Positions 36,018 to 45,058 of a stretch of DNA of 64,000 bases are shown piece after piece (the first letter of the stretch is position 1; every line of letters starts with the position of its first letter). A program made the position numbers and the translations under genes. The notes under the pieces were generated by a model that saw only the letters and a list, made by a program, of their open reading frames with translations, had not been told where the DNA came from and did no database searches. The stretch covers positions 930,001-994,000 of the forward strand of contig NZ_CP014606.1 of assembly GCF_001584725.1 (NCBI RefSeq), in the 5' to 3' direction. This stretch comes from an endosymbiont 'TC1' of Trimyema compressum (lineage in GTDB: Bacteria > Bacillota > TC1).

Positions 36018-38654
36018 TTATAAATCTTCCCATCTCTCTTTCACAGCATTATATTGTTCCCTATAACCTGCTAGCTTCTCTTTTTCACCTTCAATTACTT
36101 TTGCTGGCGCTTTTTTTACAAAGCCCTCATTATTTAATTTTTTTTCAATGCGCTGAACTTCTTTTTCTAAATGAGCTAACTCTTTTTCCAAACGTTTTCT
36201 TTCAGCAGACATATCAATTAAATGTTCTAATGGTAAATAGACTTCAAATTTTTTAGTTATACCAGTAGCTGCCTTAGCTGGTTTATCATCCCCTTCAAAA
36301 CCAATCGTAACTGCTTCACTATTAGCCATCGTTTCTAAATAAGGGATAGCCAACTTTGCCAGTTCTTCATTTTCATTTTTTACAAACAAGTATATAGATG
36401 CTTTCTTGCCTAAAGGCACATTTATTTCAGCTCGAATATTTCTTACTAAACGAATAGTTTCCATAATACTCTCCATCTGATTTTTCTCAGTTATAAAGCA
36501 CTCTTCTTCATTAACAGTTGGCCATGAATCCAACATAATTGTTTCTCCTTTATGAGGCAAGTGTTGCCAAATTTCTTCAGTAATAAATGGCATAAATGGA
36601 TGCAATAGCTTCATTGAACCAATTAATACTTTATTGAGAATCCACTTAACTACAATCTTTTCCTCTGCCGTGCCATTATATAAACGATTCTTAGCAATTT
36701 CAATGTACCAGTCACAAAAAGAGTTCCAAATGAAATCATAAATTGTATCAGCACCTTCACCTAATTCGTATTCATCAAAATTATGGGTTACTTTTTTTAT
36801 GGTTTCATTGTATTCATTTAAAATCCACTTATCAGCTAATGTGAATAATGATTTATTAGGCATTTCACCATTGCAACCTTCTAAATTCATCATTAAGAAA
36901 CGTGACGCATTCCAGATCTTATTACAGAAATTGCGTACCCCTTCTAAACGGTCTTTTTGGAAACTAATATCGTTTCCAGGTGTATTACCTGTCACTAGCA
37001 TAAAACGCAGTGTATCCGCGCCATAGTTTTCAATAATTTCTATAGGATCAATACCATTACCTAATGATTTACTCATTTTCCGGCCTTTACTATCTAAAAT
37101 CAAGCCATGAATAAATATTTCCTTAAATGGCACTTTATCCATAAATTCTAATCCCATAAACAACATTCTAGCTACCCAGAAAAAAATAATATCCCTCCCA
37201 GTAACTAAAACACTAGTCGGATAAAACTGTTCTAACTCCTTAGTTTTTTCAGGCCATCCTAATGTTGAAAATGGCCACAATGCTGAACTGAACCAAGTAT
37301 CTAAAACATCAGGGTCCTGATAAATATTTGTACTATTACATTTCGTACATTTTTCTAAAGATTCTTTTGAGCCCATCATTTCGCCACAATCTTCACAATA
37401 CCATACAGGTATCCGACGTCCCCACCATAGTTGTCTTGAAATACACCAATCTTTAATATTTTCTAACCAACTTGTATAGACTTTGGTGAAGCGTTCAGTA
37501 ATAAATTTAGCTTCTCCTTTTTTAACTTCTTCTAAAGCTCTCTTAGCTAAACTGTCCATTTTCACAAACCATTGACTTGAAACCAAAGGCTCAATAATGG
37601 TACCACAGCGGTAACATTTACCAACAGCATGGGTGTGAGGTTCAATCGAAATAAGAAATCCTGCTTTTTCTAAATCCTCAACAATTGCTACTCGACATGA
37701 ATCTCTATCCATACCAAGATACTTCCCAACATCTCCTGTCATATTTCCCTTTTGATCAATAACAACAATTTGAGGTAGGTTATGACGGCCGGCAATTTCA
37801 AAGTCATTTGGATCATGGCTTGGCGTAATTTTAACAGCACCAGTACCAAAAGACTTGTCTACATAATCATCAGCAATAATTGGAATTTTTCTATTAATTA
37901 AAGGTAAAATAGCAAACTTACCAATATAGTCTTGATAGCGCTCATCATCAGGAGCAACTGCAATAGCTGTATCACCTAGCATGGTTTCTGGTCGTGTAGT
38001 AGCAATAGTAATATAGTCTCTAGTACCATCAATTGGATAACGAATATGCCAGAGCGAACTTTCATCATCTTCATGTTCTACTTCAATATCCGAAATCGTT
38101 GTTAAGCAACTCGGACACCAGTTAACAATGTACTTCCCTCTATAAATTAAGCCTTTTTCATATAAACGAATAAAAACTTCTTTAACGGCATCTAAACAAC
38201 CATCATCTAGCGTAAAGCGCTCTCGTTGCCAATCACAGCTACTACCTAATAATCTCAGTTGGCTGGTTATTCTTTTATGGTATAATGCTTTCCAGTTCCA
38301 AACTTTTTCAAGAAAAGCTTCTCTACCTAAGTCTTGGCGAGTAAGTCCTTCCGTTTTTTTAAGTTCTTCTTCAACTCTTGCTTGAGTTGCAATACCAGCA
38401 TGGTCTGTACCTGGTACCCATAATGTATTATAACCTTCCATTCTTTTAAAGCGAATGAGTATATCCTGTAAAGTATTATCCATGGCATGACCTAAATGTA
38501 GTTGTCCTGTTACATTTGGGGGTGGCATTACAATACAAAATGGTTCTTTACTTTCATCAACCTCTTGATGAAAGTAACCATTTTTTTCCCACCACGGATA
38601 CCATTTAGATTCTACTTCTTTTGCATTATATTTAGATGACATTTCACTAGTCAC
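36018..38654 (-). CDS. valS: Valine--tRNA ligase
   Basis: Class I synthetase charging tRNA-Val. About 878 residues with HIGH as PPPNVTGQLHLGHAMD, an editing domain (TTRPETMLGDTA), KMSKS as GRKMSKSLGNG and a C-terminal coiled coil (ERKRLEKELAHLEKEVQRIEKKL). The frame is open to 38723, but the extra 23 residues come from the T-box terminator. The start is the GTG at 38652-38654, seven bases after AAAGGAGG. Two zinc-type cysteine groups (CPSC, CYRCG, CEDCG/CTKC) are present. Regulated by the T-box upstream. Intact. Confidence 0.96.
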   Translation of the reverse strand: MTSEMSSKYNAKEVESKWYPWWEKNGYFHQEVDESKEPFCIVMPPPNVTGQLHLGHAMDNTLQDILIRFKRMEGYNTLWVPGTDHAGIATQARVEEELKKTEGLTRQDLGREAFLEKVWNWKALYHKRITSQLRLLGSSCDWQRERFTLDDGCLDAVKEVFIRLYEKGLIYRGKYIVNWCPSCLTTISDIEVEHEDDESSLWHIRYPIDGTRDYITIATTRPETMLGDTAIAVAPDDERYQDYIGKFAILPLINRKIPIIADDYVDKSFGTGAVKITPSHDPNDFEIAGRHNLPQIVVIDQKGNMTGDVGKYLGMDRDSCRVAIVEDLEKAGFLISIEPHTHAVGKCYRCGTIIEPLVSSQWFVKMDSLAKRALEEVKKGEAKFITERFTKVYTSWLENIKDWCISRQLWWGRRIPVWYCEDCGEMMGSKESLEKCTKCNSTNIYQDPDVLDTWFSSALWPFSTLGWPEKTKELEQFYPTSVLVTGRDIIFFWVARMLFMGLEFMDKVPFKEIFIHGLILDSKGRKMSKSLGNGIDPIEIIENYGADTLRFMLVTGNTPGNDISFQKDRLEGVRNFCNKIWNASRFLMMNLEGCNGEMPNKSLFTLADKWILNEYNETIKKVTHNFDEYELGEGADTIYDFIWNSFCDWYIEIAKNRLYNGTAEEKIVVKWILNKVLIGSMKLLHPFMPFITEEIWQHLPHKGETIMLDSWPTVNEEECFITEKNQMESIMETIRLVRNIRAEINVPLGKKASIYLFVKNENEELAKLAIPYLETMANSEAVTIGFEGDDKPAKAATGITKKFEVYLPLEHLIDMSAERKRLEKELAHLEKEVQRIEKKLNNEGFVKKAPAKVIEGEKEKLAGYREQYNAVKERWEDL

Positions 38655-38674
38655 AAATAACCCTCCTTTTTTAT

Positions 38675-38724
38675 AAAAAAAATCTGTCGCCCTCACTAAA
38701 AGGGCGACAGATCGCGGTACCACC
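38675..38724 (-). terminator. T-box antiterminator sequence and terminator of the valS leader
   Basis: GGTGGTACCGCG (38713-38724) is the T-box consensus, followed by the stem TCTGTCGCCCT / AGGGCGACAGA and T7 (38675-38712). The two are alternatives in the T-box mechanism. Confidence 0.93.
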
Positions 38725-38906
38725 TTAATTTATTACTCAAAAGCTATAACGGGCTTATCCCGAATGGTTAGTACTCATAATTCCCAACACCAGCTCCTAG
38801 GCTACCTTCTTTTCATCTCCTTGGAAAGATTACACCCTACTTTCCTCTCTATAAAGGGAATCTGAAAATACTCCTCCTAATCATAGCTTTTTTCTTTATA
38901 ATCTCT
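38725..38906 (-). promoter_or_regulatory. T-box leader, Stem I region, valine-specific
   Basis: The transcribed leader before the T-box has an AGTA S-turn element, an AGAGAGG bulge region and a distal arm. AUUCCC / GGGAAU forms an upper helix and GAUUAG / CUAACC a lower one. Between them on the 3' side the loop UAUGAGUAC offers GUA, a valine codon, at 38772-38774 as the specifier. The aptamer would be bound by uncharged tRNA-Val. The specifier assignment is by hand folding. Confidence 0.85.
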
Positions 38907-38935
38907 AGTTTAATACACTTTAAAGATAATGTCAA
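38907..38935 (-). promoter_or_regulatory. Promoter of the valS T-box unit
   Basis: On the minus strand a consensus TTGACA (38930-38935) is spaced 17 bases from TAAACT (38907-38912), just ahead of the leader. Confidence 0.75.
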
Positions 38936-38952
38936 TTTTAAAATAATTAACA

Positions 38953-39474
38953 TTATGACTTATAATGTTTCTCTACATAATCCCTCTGAGCAGGATACAT
39001 TTCATTTATAATACTAATTTGTTCTACTACAGTTTTTACTTTCTCAAAATCTTCTTTATCATAAGCATCCATTGCAGTAAAAATTAATACAGAAGTTTTA
39101 TTCAGTTTTGGATAACGCCTGTATTCTCCTAACAAAAACTTATAAATTTCCTCTTGTTTCTTATGATGCGCAAGTATTATTGCCTCAAAAAATAAGGGTT
39201 CCATATTCATTTCCTTAAACCCAACTTTTGAAAGATTATTAACATAATCCTCAATTCTATCCAGTTGCATTAAGGCTAATCCTCTTAACAAGTAACCTCT
39301 GTCGGAACGCCCCTTTACTTCAGCTAATATTTTTTCATACCCACCATGTAAATACTCATCATATAGTTCTTCTACTTTTTGATTTTCTTTAGATATTACG
39401 ACTCTGCCCAGAATAAATACAGTCAATAATACAACAATTAAGGTTACTAAAATTATAGTCGTTAAATCTGGCAT
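38953..39474 (-). CDS. Membrane-anchored TPR-like protein of unknown function
   Basis: 173 residues: one N-terminal membrane helix (TIILVTLIVVLLTVFILG), then an all-helical cytoplasmic or external domain with repeat-like helices (YLLRGLALMQLDRIEDYV, EPLFFEAIILAHHKKQEEIY, VLIFTAMDAYDKEDFEKVK). The pattern resembles degenerate tetratricopeptide repeats. It lies three bases downstream of the large membrane protein gene, so the two probably form an operon. No catalytic motif is seen and I do not recognise a named family. Confidence 0.75.
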   Translation of the reverse strand: MPDLTTIILVTLIVVLLTVFILGRVVISKENQKVEELYDEYLHGGYEKILAEVKGRSDRGYLLRGLALMQLDRIEDYVNNLSKVGFKEMNMEPLFFEAIILAHHKKQEEIYKFLLGEYRRYPKLNKTSVLIFTAMDAYDKEDFEKVKTVVEQISIINEMYPAQRDYVEKHYKS

Positions 39475-39477
39475 AGG

Positions 39478-41391
39478 TTATACACATCCTTCCTCTGTCT
39501 TAACATTTGATATCTCCTTACTTGGATTCACCCATAATGCAGCCACTAAAAATGGCATTGCAAATAAAATTGGATAAGCATATCTTAGGTCATGCGCCAC
39601 AATTGACATATAAAGACTTAACACATTACCAAAAATAGTAATCATTAAAAATAGAATAGGCAAAATACTGTTTCTACCTCTTTTAACCATAAATGCAAAA
39701 CTTAAAAAAGTAAGTAGTGCCAAATAAAAAGCAGGATTGTATAATAAAGTTGCTCTTAGTAAAGCTTCAGCTAATAAATAGAGCCCACCTACTATAGGCG
39801 TTAAAATAGTAGTTCTGTGACTAATAGCATCAATATCCACATAGTCAAAACCATGAGGATGTTGCGCTGAAAATCCTGGTCTTCCTTCTTTAAAAGCATT
39901 AATTATCTTCTCTCCATTGTCAGGATTATATAAAAAGGTGAAAAAACGCCCTTTATCAACATAGGACCATAATAAATCTGTTTGATTTAAATAAGCAACA
40001 ATGGCTTGACGTGGATTTGCTAATGAAACCGCAATGGTTTTCTTTAAAAACTCACCAACATTTTCTTCTAAATAATCATTATCAAGGGGCGTTACATTTT
40101 TAATATTATCTGCTAAATAGGGATAATAGCTTTGCCAGTCCTCATCTGTTTTAATTTTTCTAAAAAAATCTCTTTCCTCTTCAGTAATTGTACCATTATT
40201 AATAACACCAGCAGCAACTTGTAACGGGAGTCCAACCCCATTGGAAAAAGGTGGCTGTACAACATTAAAAGCTTTCATAATACCTATAGAGTATCCTAAA
40301 AAAACAACTGTGAATAATGTCCCAATTACAATAACTCGTCCTAAATATTTTCTACAATTTACACAAATAAAAACAAATAAAAATAAACCGACTAATGTTG
40401 CGGGAACAATACCATTATTTCTAAAAGAAGCCGTTAAAAATAAAACAAAAGCAAATAAAATTACATTACCTTTATTCTTTAACCAAAGGCCTTTGGTAAC
40501 AATAATATTAAAAATATAAATCATTAATAATAATACAAAACCACTATAAAGTATATCTTTCCATAAAGTATTTACAAAAAATCCATTTAAGGGACTAATG
40601 CCAACAGCAAAAGCAATAAACCATAACCACTTTTTATTGAACCCTGTTTTCTCAAGAGAATATAAACCATAGCCATAAATTAAACTTAATATTAAAATTT
40701 GCACCAGCGCTAGGGCAGTCATGGAATTCCAAATATAAGTAATAGCTTTGTAAAACATACTATGTATAAGAGGATGCCAATTATCTAAGATTACAGGATT
40801 CGAATGAATCAATGACCATTGATAAAAAGTATCTGAACTGGCATTTGCAGGTAAAGAGCCTAACAAATAGATAACCCATATTATCATAATTGGTAAACTA
40901 TATACAAATAATCTTTTAATAGATATTTTTTTCTCCTTATTGTAACTCTCAAATCCATCAACTGCTACAAATAGGATAAAGATTGTAAAAAACAATAACA
41001 GAAGTAAAAAAAACAATGCTATATTATACCAAGTAAAAAGAGGCTTAGTAAGTAAATTACCTGCACTTAGTACCAAGCTCAACGTAATATATAATGAAAA
41101 GATCACAGAAAAGAAAATACTAGCTATTTTCTTTTTCTTAGATAGAGATTTATAAGCTTTAGGCAATCTTAAAAAAACAAAATAATAACAAAAAACAGCC
41201 ATTCCCCCACCAATAATAATTATTATAATCCATTTAATATAAATCATTAATATATCTAATGTTTCAAATGGCATATAGAAACTTAAAACACTTCTTAAAT
41301 AAAAAACAATATCATCTAAGAAAAAGAAAAGAGTTCCTAATGTATCTAAACCAATTAGGATAGAAATGAATACATTTTTTTTATTATTCAA
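39478..41391 (-). CDS. Large GT-C-like membrane protein (DUF6020 type)
   Basis: 637 residues with about 13-15 hydrophobic helices. After the fifth helix an extracytoplasmic loop carries SSDTFYQWSLIHSNPVILDNWHPLIHSMFY near residue 185-215; the D...YQW...N.WHP.(I/L)H pattern is the hallmark of the DUF6020 group related to lipid-linked-sugar (GT-C) glycosyltransferases. A long external segment (about 385-510) sits between helices and contains NPRQAIVAYLNQTDLLW. It is intact, which is notable for an accessory-looking gene in this window. Likely role in envelope polysaccharide assembly; this is inference. Confidence 0.75.
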   Translation of the reverse strand: MNNKKNVFISILIGLDTLGTLFFFLDDIVFYLRSVLSFYMPFETLDILMIYIKWIIIIIIGGGMAVFCYYFVFLRLPKAYKSLSKKKKIASIFFSVIFSLYITLSLVLSAGNLLTKPLFTWYNIALFFLLLLLFFTIFILFVAVDGFESYNKEKKISIKRLFVYSLPIMIIWVIYLLGSLPANASSDTFYQWSLIHSNPVILDNWHPLIHSMFYKAITYIWNSMTALALVQILILSLIYGYGLYSLEKTGFNKKWLWFIAFAVGISPLNGFFVNTLWKDILYSGFVLLLMIYIFNIIVTKGLWLKNKGNVILFAFVLFLTASFRNNGIVPATLVGLFLFVFICVNCRKYLGRVIVIGTLFTVVFLGYSIGIMKAFNVVQPPFSNGVGLPLQVAAGVINNGTITEEERDFFRKIKTDEDWQSYYPYLADNIKNVTPLDNDYLEENVGEFLKKTIAVSLANPRQAIVAYLNQTDLLWSYVDKGRFFTFLYNPDNGEKIINAFKEGRPGFSAQHPHGFDYVDIDAISHRTTILTPIVGGLYLLAEALLRATLLYNPAFYLALLTFLSFAFMVKRGRNSILPILFLMITIFGNVLSLYMSIVAHDLRYAYPILFAMPFLVAALWVNPSKEISNVKTEEGCV

Positions 41392-41403
41392 ACAATTCCC
41401 CTC

Positions 41404-42743
41404 CTAAACATTTAATGTATCTAAGCCATATAAACTTTCTACATCTCTAATAAATGATTGTGTTCCTAAAAACAAGAGAATATCCTCTTTGCTTTTTAAT
41501 AGCGATTTCCCTAATGCAATTGCTTCAGATATTTTTTCTCTAAACAGTACAGGAATAACTTTATTACTTTCTTCAACCTGATTTTTTGAAAACTTTAAAT
41601 AATCATTTTCAGTATAAGTAATTACAATATCCTTAGAGAATTCACTAACTCCTTTTAAAACTCCTAAATAATCTTTATCTTCAGGAATCGCTAAAACAGT
41701 AACGATTTTTCTTTCACTAAATCCATCTAGCACTTTATTAACTTCCTCCAATGATTCTACAGTAATGCAACCATCTAATATTGTAAGAGGAGTCTGCTTA
41801 ATAATTTCCATACGTCCTGGCCAGTGAATTTTTTTAGAGTATTTTTTAAAATTGCTATTTCAAGTTGTCTCCCAAGAACCCCTTCAGCCATAGCAATTGC
41901 TAAACCTGCATTTTCCCCTTGGTGATACCCCAGCATCGATAACTCAAGATTCCTGTAATCACCATATAGTGTATGAACATCAAAACAAGTGCCACTAGAT
42001 TCTAAACGAATCTTAACAGTTTTAAAATCCATGCCATAATGGAATAGAGGAACCCCAACTTTACGACTCTCATAGCGCAAAGCTCGATCAGCATATTTGC
42101 TTTGCTCTGCAGTATAAGCCCTTTTCATGCCTTTTTTCAGAATGCCTGCTTTATGATAAGCAACTTCATCAATAGTATGACCTAAAGCGTCTCTATGCTC
42201 TATAAATATTTTATTAATACCAGCCATAAATCCCACAATTTGATTCACATCATCATATCTAGCGCCACGACCACACTCAACTATATTAATATCCGTTTGC
42301 TCTCTTAAAAAATAGTCCATTGCCATAACACTAGTAGCACCAACTGGACCTATATATTCATAACTTTTTAAATCCTTTTCAATAGATTCATAAAATGGTT
42401 TAAGACGATTACCACAAAGAACTAACGCTTTTCCTCAATAGCTTTACCATTAATCCGAATGCGTTCACGATAATTTTGTAAGTGAGGGCTAGTAAACAAA
42501 CCTACTTTCAAGCCCCTCTCCTTCTAATATTTTAGCTAGCAGAATTGAGAGAGAACCCTTTCCTTTACTTCCAGTAATCAGTATATTCTTTTGTAATTTA
42601 TCTGGGCTTCCTAGTCCATCTAATAATTGTCTTGTGAATTGAGGTTTCCGGGCAAACTTATCACTACCTCCAGGAATCATTTTATATTTATTTACATAAG
42701 AACTATAAATAAATGACTCTACTTCAATTGCTGTTTTAAACAT
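41404..42743 (-). pseudogene. Second FolC-like Mur-ligase family gene, broken
   Basis: Starts MFKTAIEVESFIYSSYVNKY, with GGSDKFARKPQFTRQLL and P-loop ITGSKGKGSLSILLAKIL. It then breaks near 42500, 42430 and 42350, resuming as MAMDYFLREQTDINIVECGRGARYDDVN and FIEHRDALGHTIDEVAYHKAGI. A last slip near 41815 separates LKKFTWPGRMEI and LDGCITVESLEEV. It resembles folylpolyglutamate synthases but ECGRGARYDDVN replaces the usual EVGLGGRLDATN, so it was a paralogue with perhaps another substrate. Located between pgi and the GT-C-like gene. The true folC (34697-36016) is whole. Confidence 0.87.
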
Positions 42744-42745
42744 TA

Positions 42746-44002
42746 CTAAAAAGCCTCCAATAATTTTTTCACTTCTTTTTTATACTGCTCTACTCCTGGT
42801 TGATTAAATGGATTAACACCTAATAAATAACATGTCATAGCACAAGCTCTCATAAAAAAATAGGAAAGTTGACCAAAAACTCTGCCATTCATTCCCTTAG
42901 TTTTTATTAGAATATTCGGTATACCACCTTTATGATGAGCATTTCGCGTTCCTTCCATTGCTACTTGATTAAGCGTATCAATAGTTACACCAGCTAGATA
43001 ATCTAAACCATCAAAATTCGAATCATGGTTTGGCACTTTTAAACCTAAACCTTCCTCAATAAAAATAATAGTTTCAAAATGTTTTTGGGTACCCTCTTGA
43101 AAAAATTGCCCTAATGAATGAAGGTCTCTAGTATTTACAACACTTATTGGATAAATGCCTTTACCCTCTTTGCCTTCGCTTTCTCCAAACAATTGTTTTA
43201 GCCACTCTAAGTAAAAGCACATACTCGGCTCATAAGCAGTAAAAATCTCAACTTCTTTTGAACCCATGTTAGCAACCCGTCTTGCCACAGCATATTGATA
43301 AGCTAAATTATCCTTAAGTAAAGGCTTCTCATATAATTTTTTGCCATCTTTAAAACCTTCTATCATTGCCTCTATATTAACGCCAGACGCTGTTAAAGGC
43401 AATAAACCAACTGCTGTAAAAAGAGAATACCTTCCTCCAATATTCTCTGGAATTTCAAGGCAATTTAAGCCAGACTTATTACCAAAACATCCTAATGAAC
43501 TTTTATTGGGATTCGTTGTAATAAAAATTCTCTCATTTGCTTTTTCACCATATTTTTCACTCAAAAGAGCTTTAATAAAACGAAACGCAATTGCTGTTTC
43601 CAAAGTGCCTCCAGATTTGGAAATAACATTAACACAAAAATCTTTCTTCTTAAGAAGCTCTAAAGTAGCCTCTAAATAGTGTCCGGATAAGTCTGTTCCT
43701 ACAAATAAGAGTTCACAACCTTTATCACCATCTCTGTTTTTAAGTAATTCATAGGCACTCTTAGCACCTAAAAAAGAGCCACCAATACCAATAACTACCA
43801 TTAATTCATAATGTTGCAATGACTTCCCTAAAGCAATTATATAATCAATATAAGCTTGTTCTTTTTCAACATAATCAATCCATCCTAAGAAATTATTTTC
43901 TGAATCTTTTAATACTTCTATTTGCTCATGAATTGAATCTATTGCTGGTTGCCATTTATTAAAATCTATTTTATTGTGTTGAGATAAATCTAATGATACC
44001 AT
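42746..44002 (-). CDS. pgi: Glucose-6-phosphate isomerase
   Basis: Interconverts glucose-6-P and fructose-6-P. The 418 residues are a little shorter than the usual ~450 of Firmicutes enzymes, with the N-terminus reduced. Active-site landmarks: VIGIGGSFLGAKSAYELL near 70, VISKSGGTLETAIAFR near 127, GGRYSLFTAVGLLP near 190, the EGKGIYPISV/HSLGQFFQEGT region near 285-305 and a C-terminal GVNPFNQPGVEQYK. The final GV(N/D)PFNQPGVE.YK signature is complete. Intact; upstream of the broken Mur-ligase gene. Confidence 0.95.
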   Translation of the reverse strand: MVSLDLSQHNKIDFNKWQPAIDSIHEQIEVLKDSENNFLGWIDYVEKEQAYIDYIIALGKSLQHYELMVVIGIGGSFLGAKSAYELLKNRDGDKGCELLFVGTDLSGHYLEATLELLKKKDFCVNVISKSGGTLETAIAFRFIKALLSEKYGEKANERIFITTNPNKSSLGCFGNKSGLNCLEIPENIGGRYSLFTAVGLLPLTASGVNIEAMIEGFKDGKKLYEKPLLKDNLAYQYAVARRVANMGSKEVEIFTAYEPSMCFYLEWLKQLFGESEGKEGKGIYPISVVNTRDLHSLGQFFQEGTQKHFETIIFIEEGLGLKVPNHDSNFDGLDYLAGVTIDTLNQVAMEGTRNAHHKGGIPNILIKTKGMNGRVFGQLSYFFMRACAMTCYLLGVNPFNQPGVEQYKKEVKKLLEAF

Positions 44003-44082
44003 TTAAATCCTCCAACTCTATATTCATCTTATATATCTTAAAATTTTTCTTACCCATCTATTATACTAAAAAATAGCTAATT

Positions 44083-44117
44083 AAAAAAGTCTATAGCAAA
44101 TGAATGCCATAGACTTT
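44083..44117. terminator. Terminator between pgi and the DUF3784-like relic
   Basis: AAAGTCTATGGCA / TGCTATAGACTTT-type stem with one mismatch and T-runs on both sides. Confidence 0.75.
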
Positions 44118-44131
44118 CTTCTTAGTGTGTC

Positions 44132-44369
44132 CTAATCTTCGTCTTCAGTAATTTTAAAATGGTTTCCCTTATTAGCATAGACTAGCGTAAACACAACAGA
44201 GACTTTCCCATAAATCTACAAAGAGCTTTTTCATTATATTGTTTCTTTTTTCCTTTGACATTAAATTATAGCCAGCAATTAATATACCACCTTTCCCCCT
44301 TAATAATATAATACTCATAATTAAAAGAACAATAATAAGGATAATTAAGATTATTTTAGTAATCATCAA
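44132..44369 (-). pseudogene. Small DUF3784-like membrane protein, broken
   Basis: The start MMITKIILIILIIVLLIMSIILLRGKG is one membrane helix followed by LIAGYNLMSKEKR, a DUF3784 hallmark. After that a slip near 44248 moves the frame to NEKALCRFMGK, and another moves it to VFTLVYANKGNHFKITEDED, ending in TAG at 44132-44134. The unshifted frame ends early after LCCVYASLC. Two slips within 100 bases. Family function is unknown. Confidence 0.65.
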
Positions 44370-44407
44370 TTCATCTCCTTTAAAGACTATCTAATTATTC
44401 AAAACTG

Positions 44408-44544
44408 ATTTTTTAGGGGAAAAAATTGATAAGGAAACTAGTGATAATAACTATACTTCAACAAATAAAACACCTGCTGTTAATTCAAAATTGCAAATAG
44501 AAAATCATAGAGATAAAAATTACTACATATCCAAATCACCGTAA
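44408..44544 (+). pseudogene. C-terminal gene scrap of unknown origin
   Basis: A 45-codon open stretch on the plus strand without a start (DFLGEKIDKETSDN, then AVNSKLQIENHRDKNYY, ending ISKSP and TAA). It is hydrophilic. It reads like the tail of a deleted gene but no family is recognisable. Confidence 0.25.
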
Positions 44545-44559
44545 TTAATGTAAAAGTTA

Positions 44560-44940
44560 TTAAGTTTTGTATTATTCACAGCCCTATTCAATTTCTAAAA
44601 TATATATATTATAATATATCATTTCACCAATTGACCATTGAGCATATCATTTAATATTATTTACAGGCATTTTGCTTTTATTAAAATCCTATTTTGTACC
44701 TTTCCCATCAGCGTGTGTATTCCAACCTACAAACTTTATGGTTTGTTCTTTTTAAGCCAAGTAGCTTTTTGGCTAAACTACTAATTCAAAGCTTAATTCA
44801 TAATAAACTATTTTTTCCGTTGCACATATAACTTCACATCACTATTTGCCATTGGAGTTGTTCCTAATTGCCACGCTGTTACATTTCCATCTTCTGTTGT
44901 TTTCCAGCTGGTAAAGGTATACCCTGCTCATTCTTATCTT
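44560..44940 (-). pseudogene. Relic with two Listeria-Bacteroides (Flg_new) surface repeats
   Basis: Two degenerate copies of the ~65-residue repeat found in Gram-positive surface proteins can be read. One is GYTFTSWKTTEDGNVTAWQLG with LYVQRKK and a TAG (about 44815-44925). The other is KFVGWNTHADGKGTK, a stop, then DFNKSKMPVNNIK and YAQWSI (about 44620-44745). They have no start or signal peptide and lie beyond the terminator at 44945-44986. They are probably the remains of another surface protein, or a duplicated tail of the LRR gene upstream. Confidence 0.65.
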
Positions 44941-44944
44941 TATC

Positions 44945-44986
44945 AAAAAACAAGACAAATTCTAAATAAAAAATGTCTTGTTTTTT
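44945..44986. terminator. Terminator after the LRR surface-protein gene
   Basis: AAAAAACAAGACA and TGTCTTGTTTTTT form a perfect 13-base stem with a 16-base loop, giving T-runs on both strands. Confidence 0.8.
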
Positions 44987-45058
44987 AATAAAAACTACCT
45001 TATAGTCAATATCTCATAATGCTTAATATCTATAAATATATTCATATTACCTATTTGT

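Noticed and set aside
38655-38723. N-terminal extension of ValS (MVPRSVALLV)
   Set aside because: These codons are the T-box terminator arm; the GTG with AAAGGAGG spacing is the real start.
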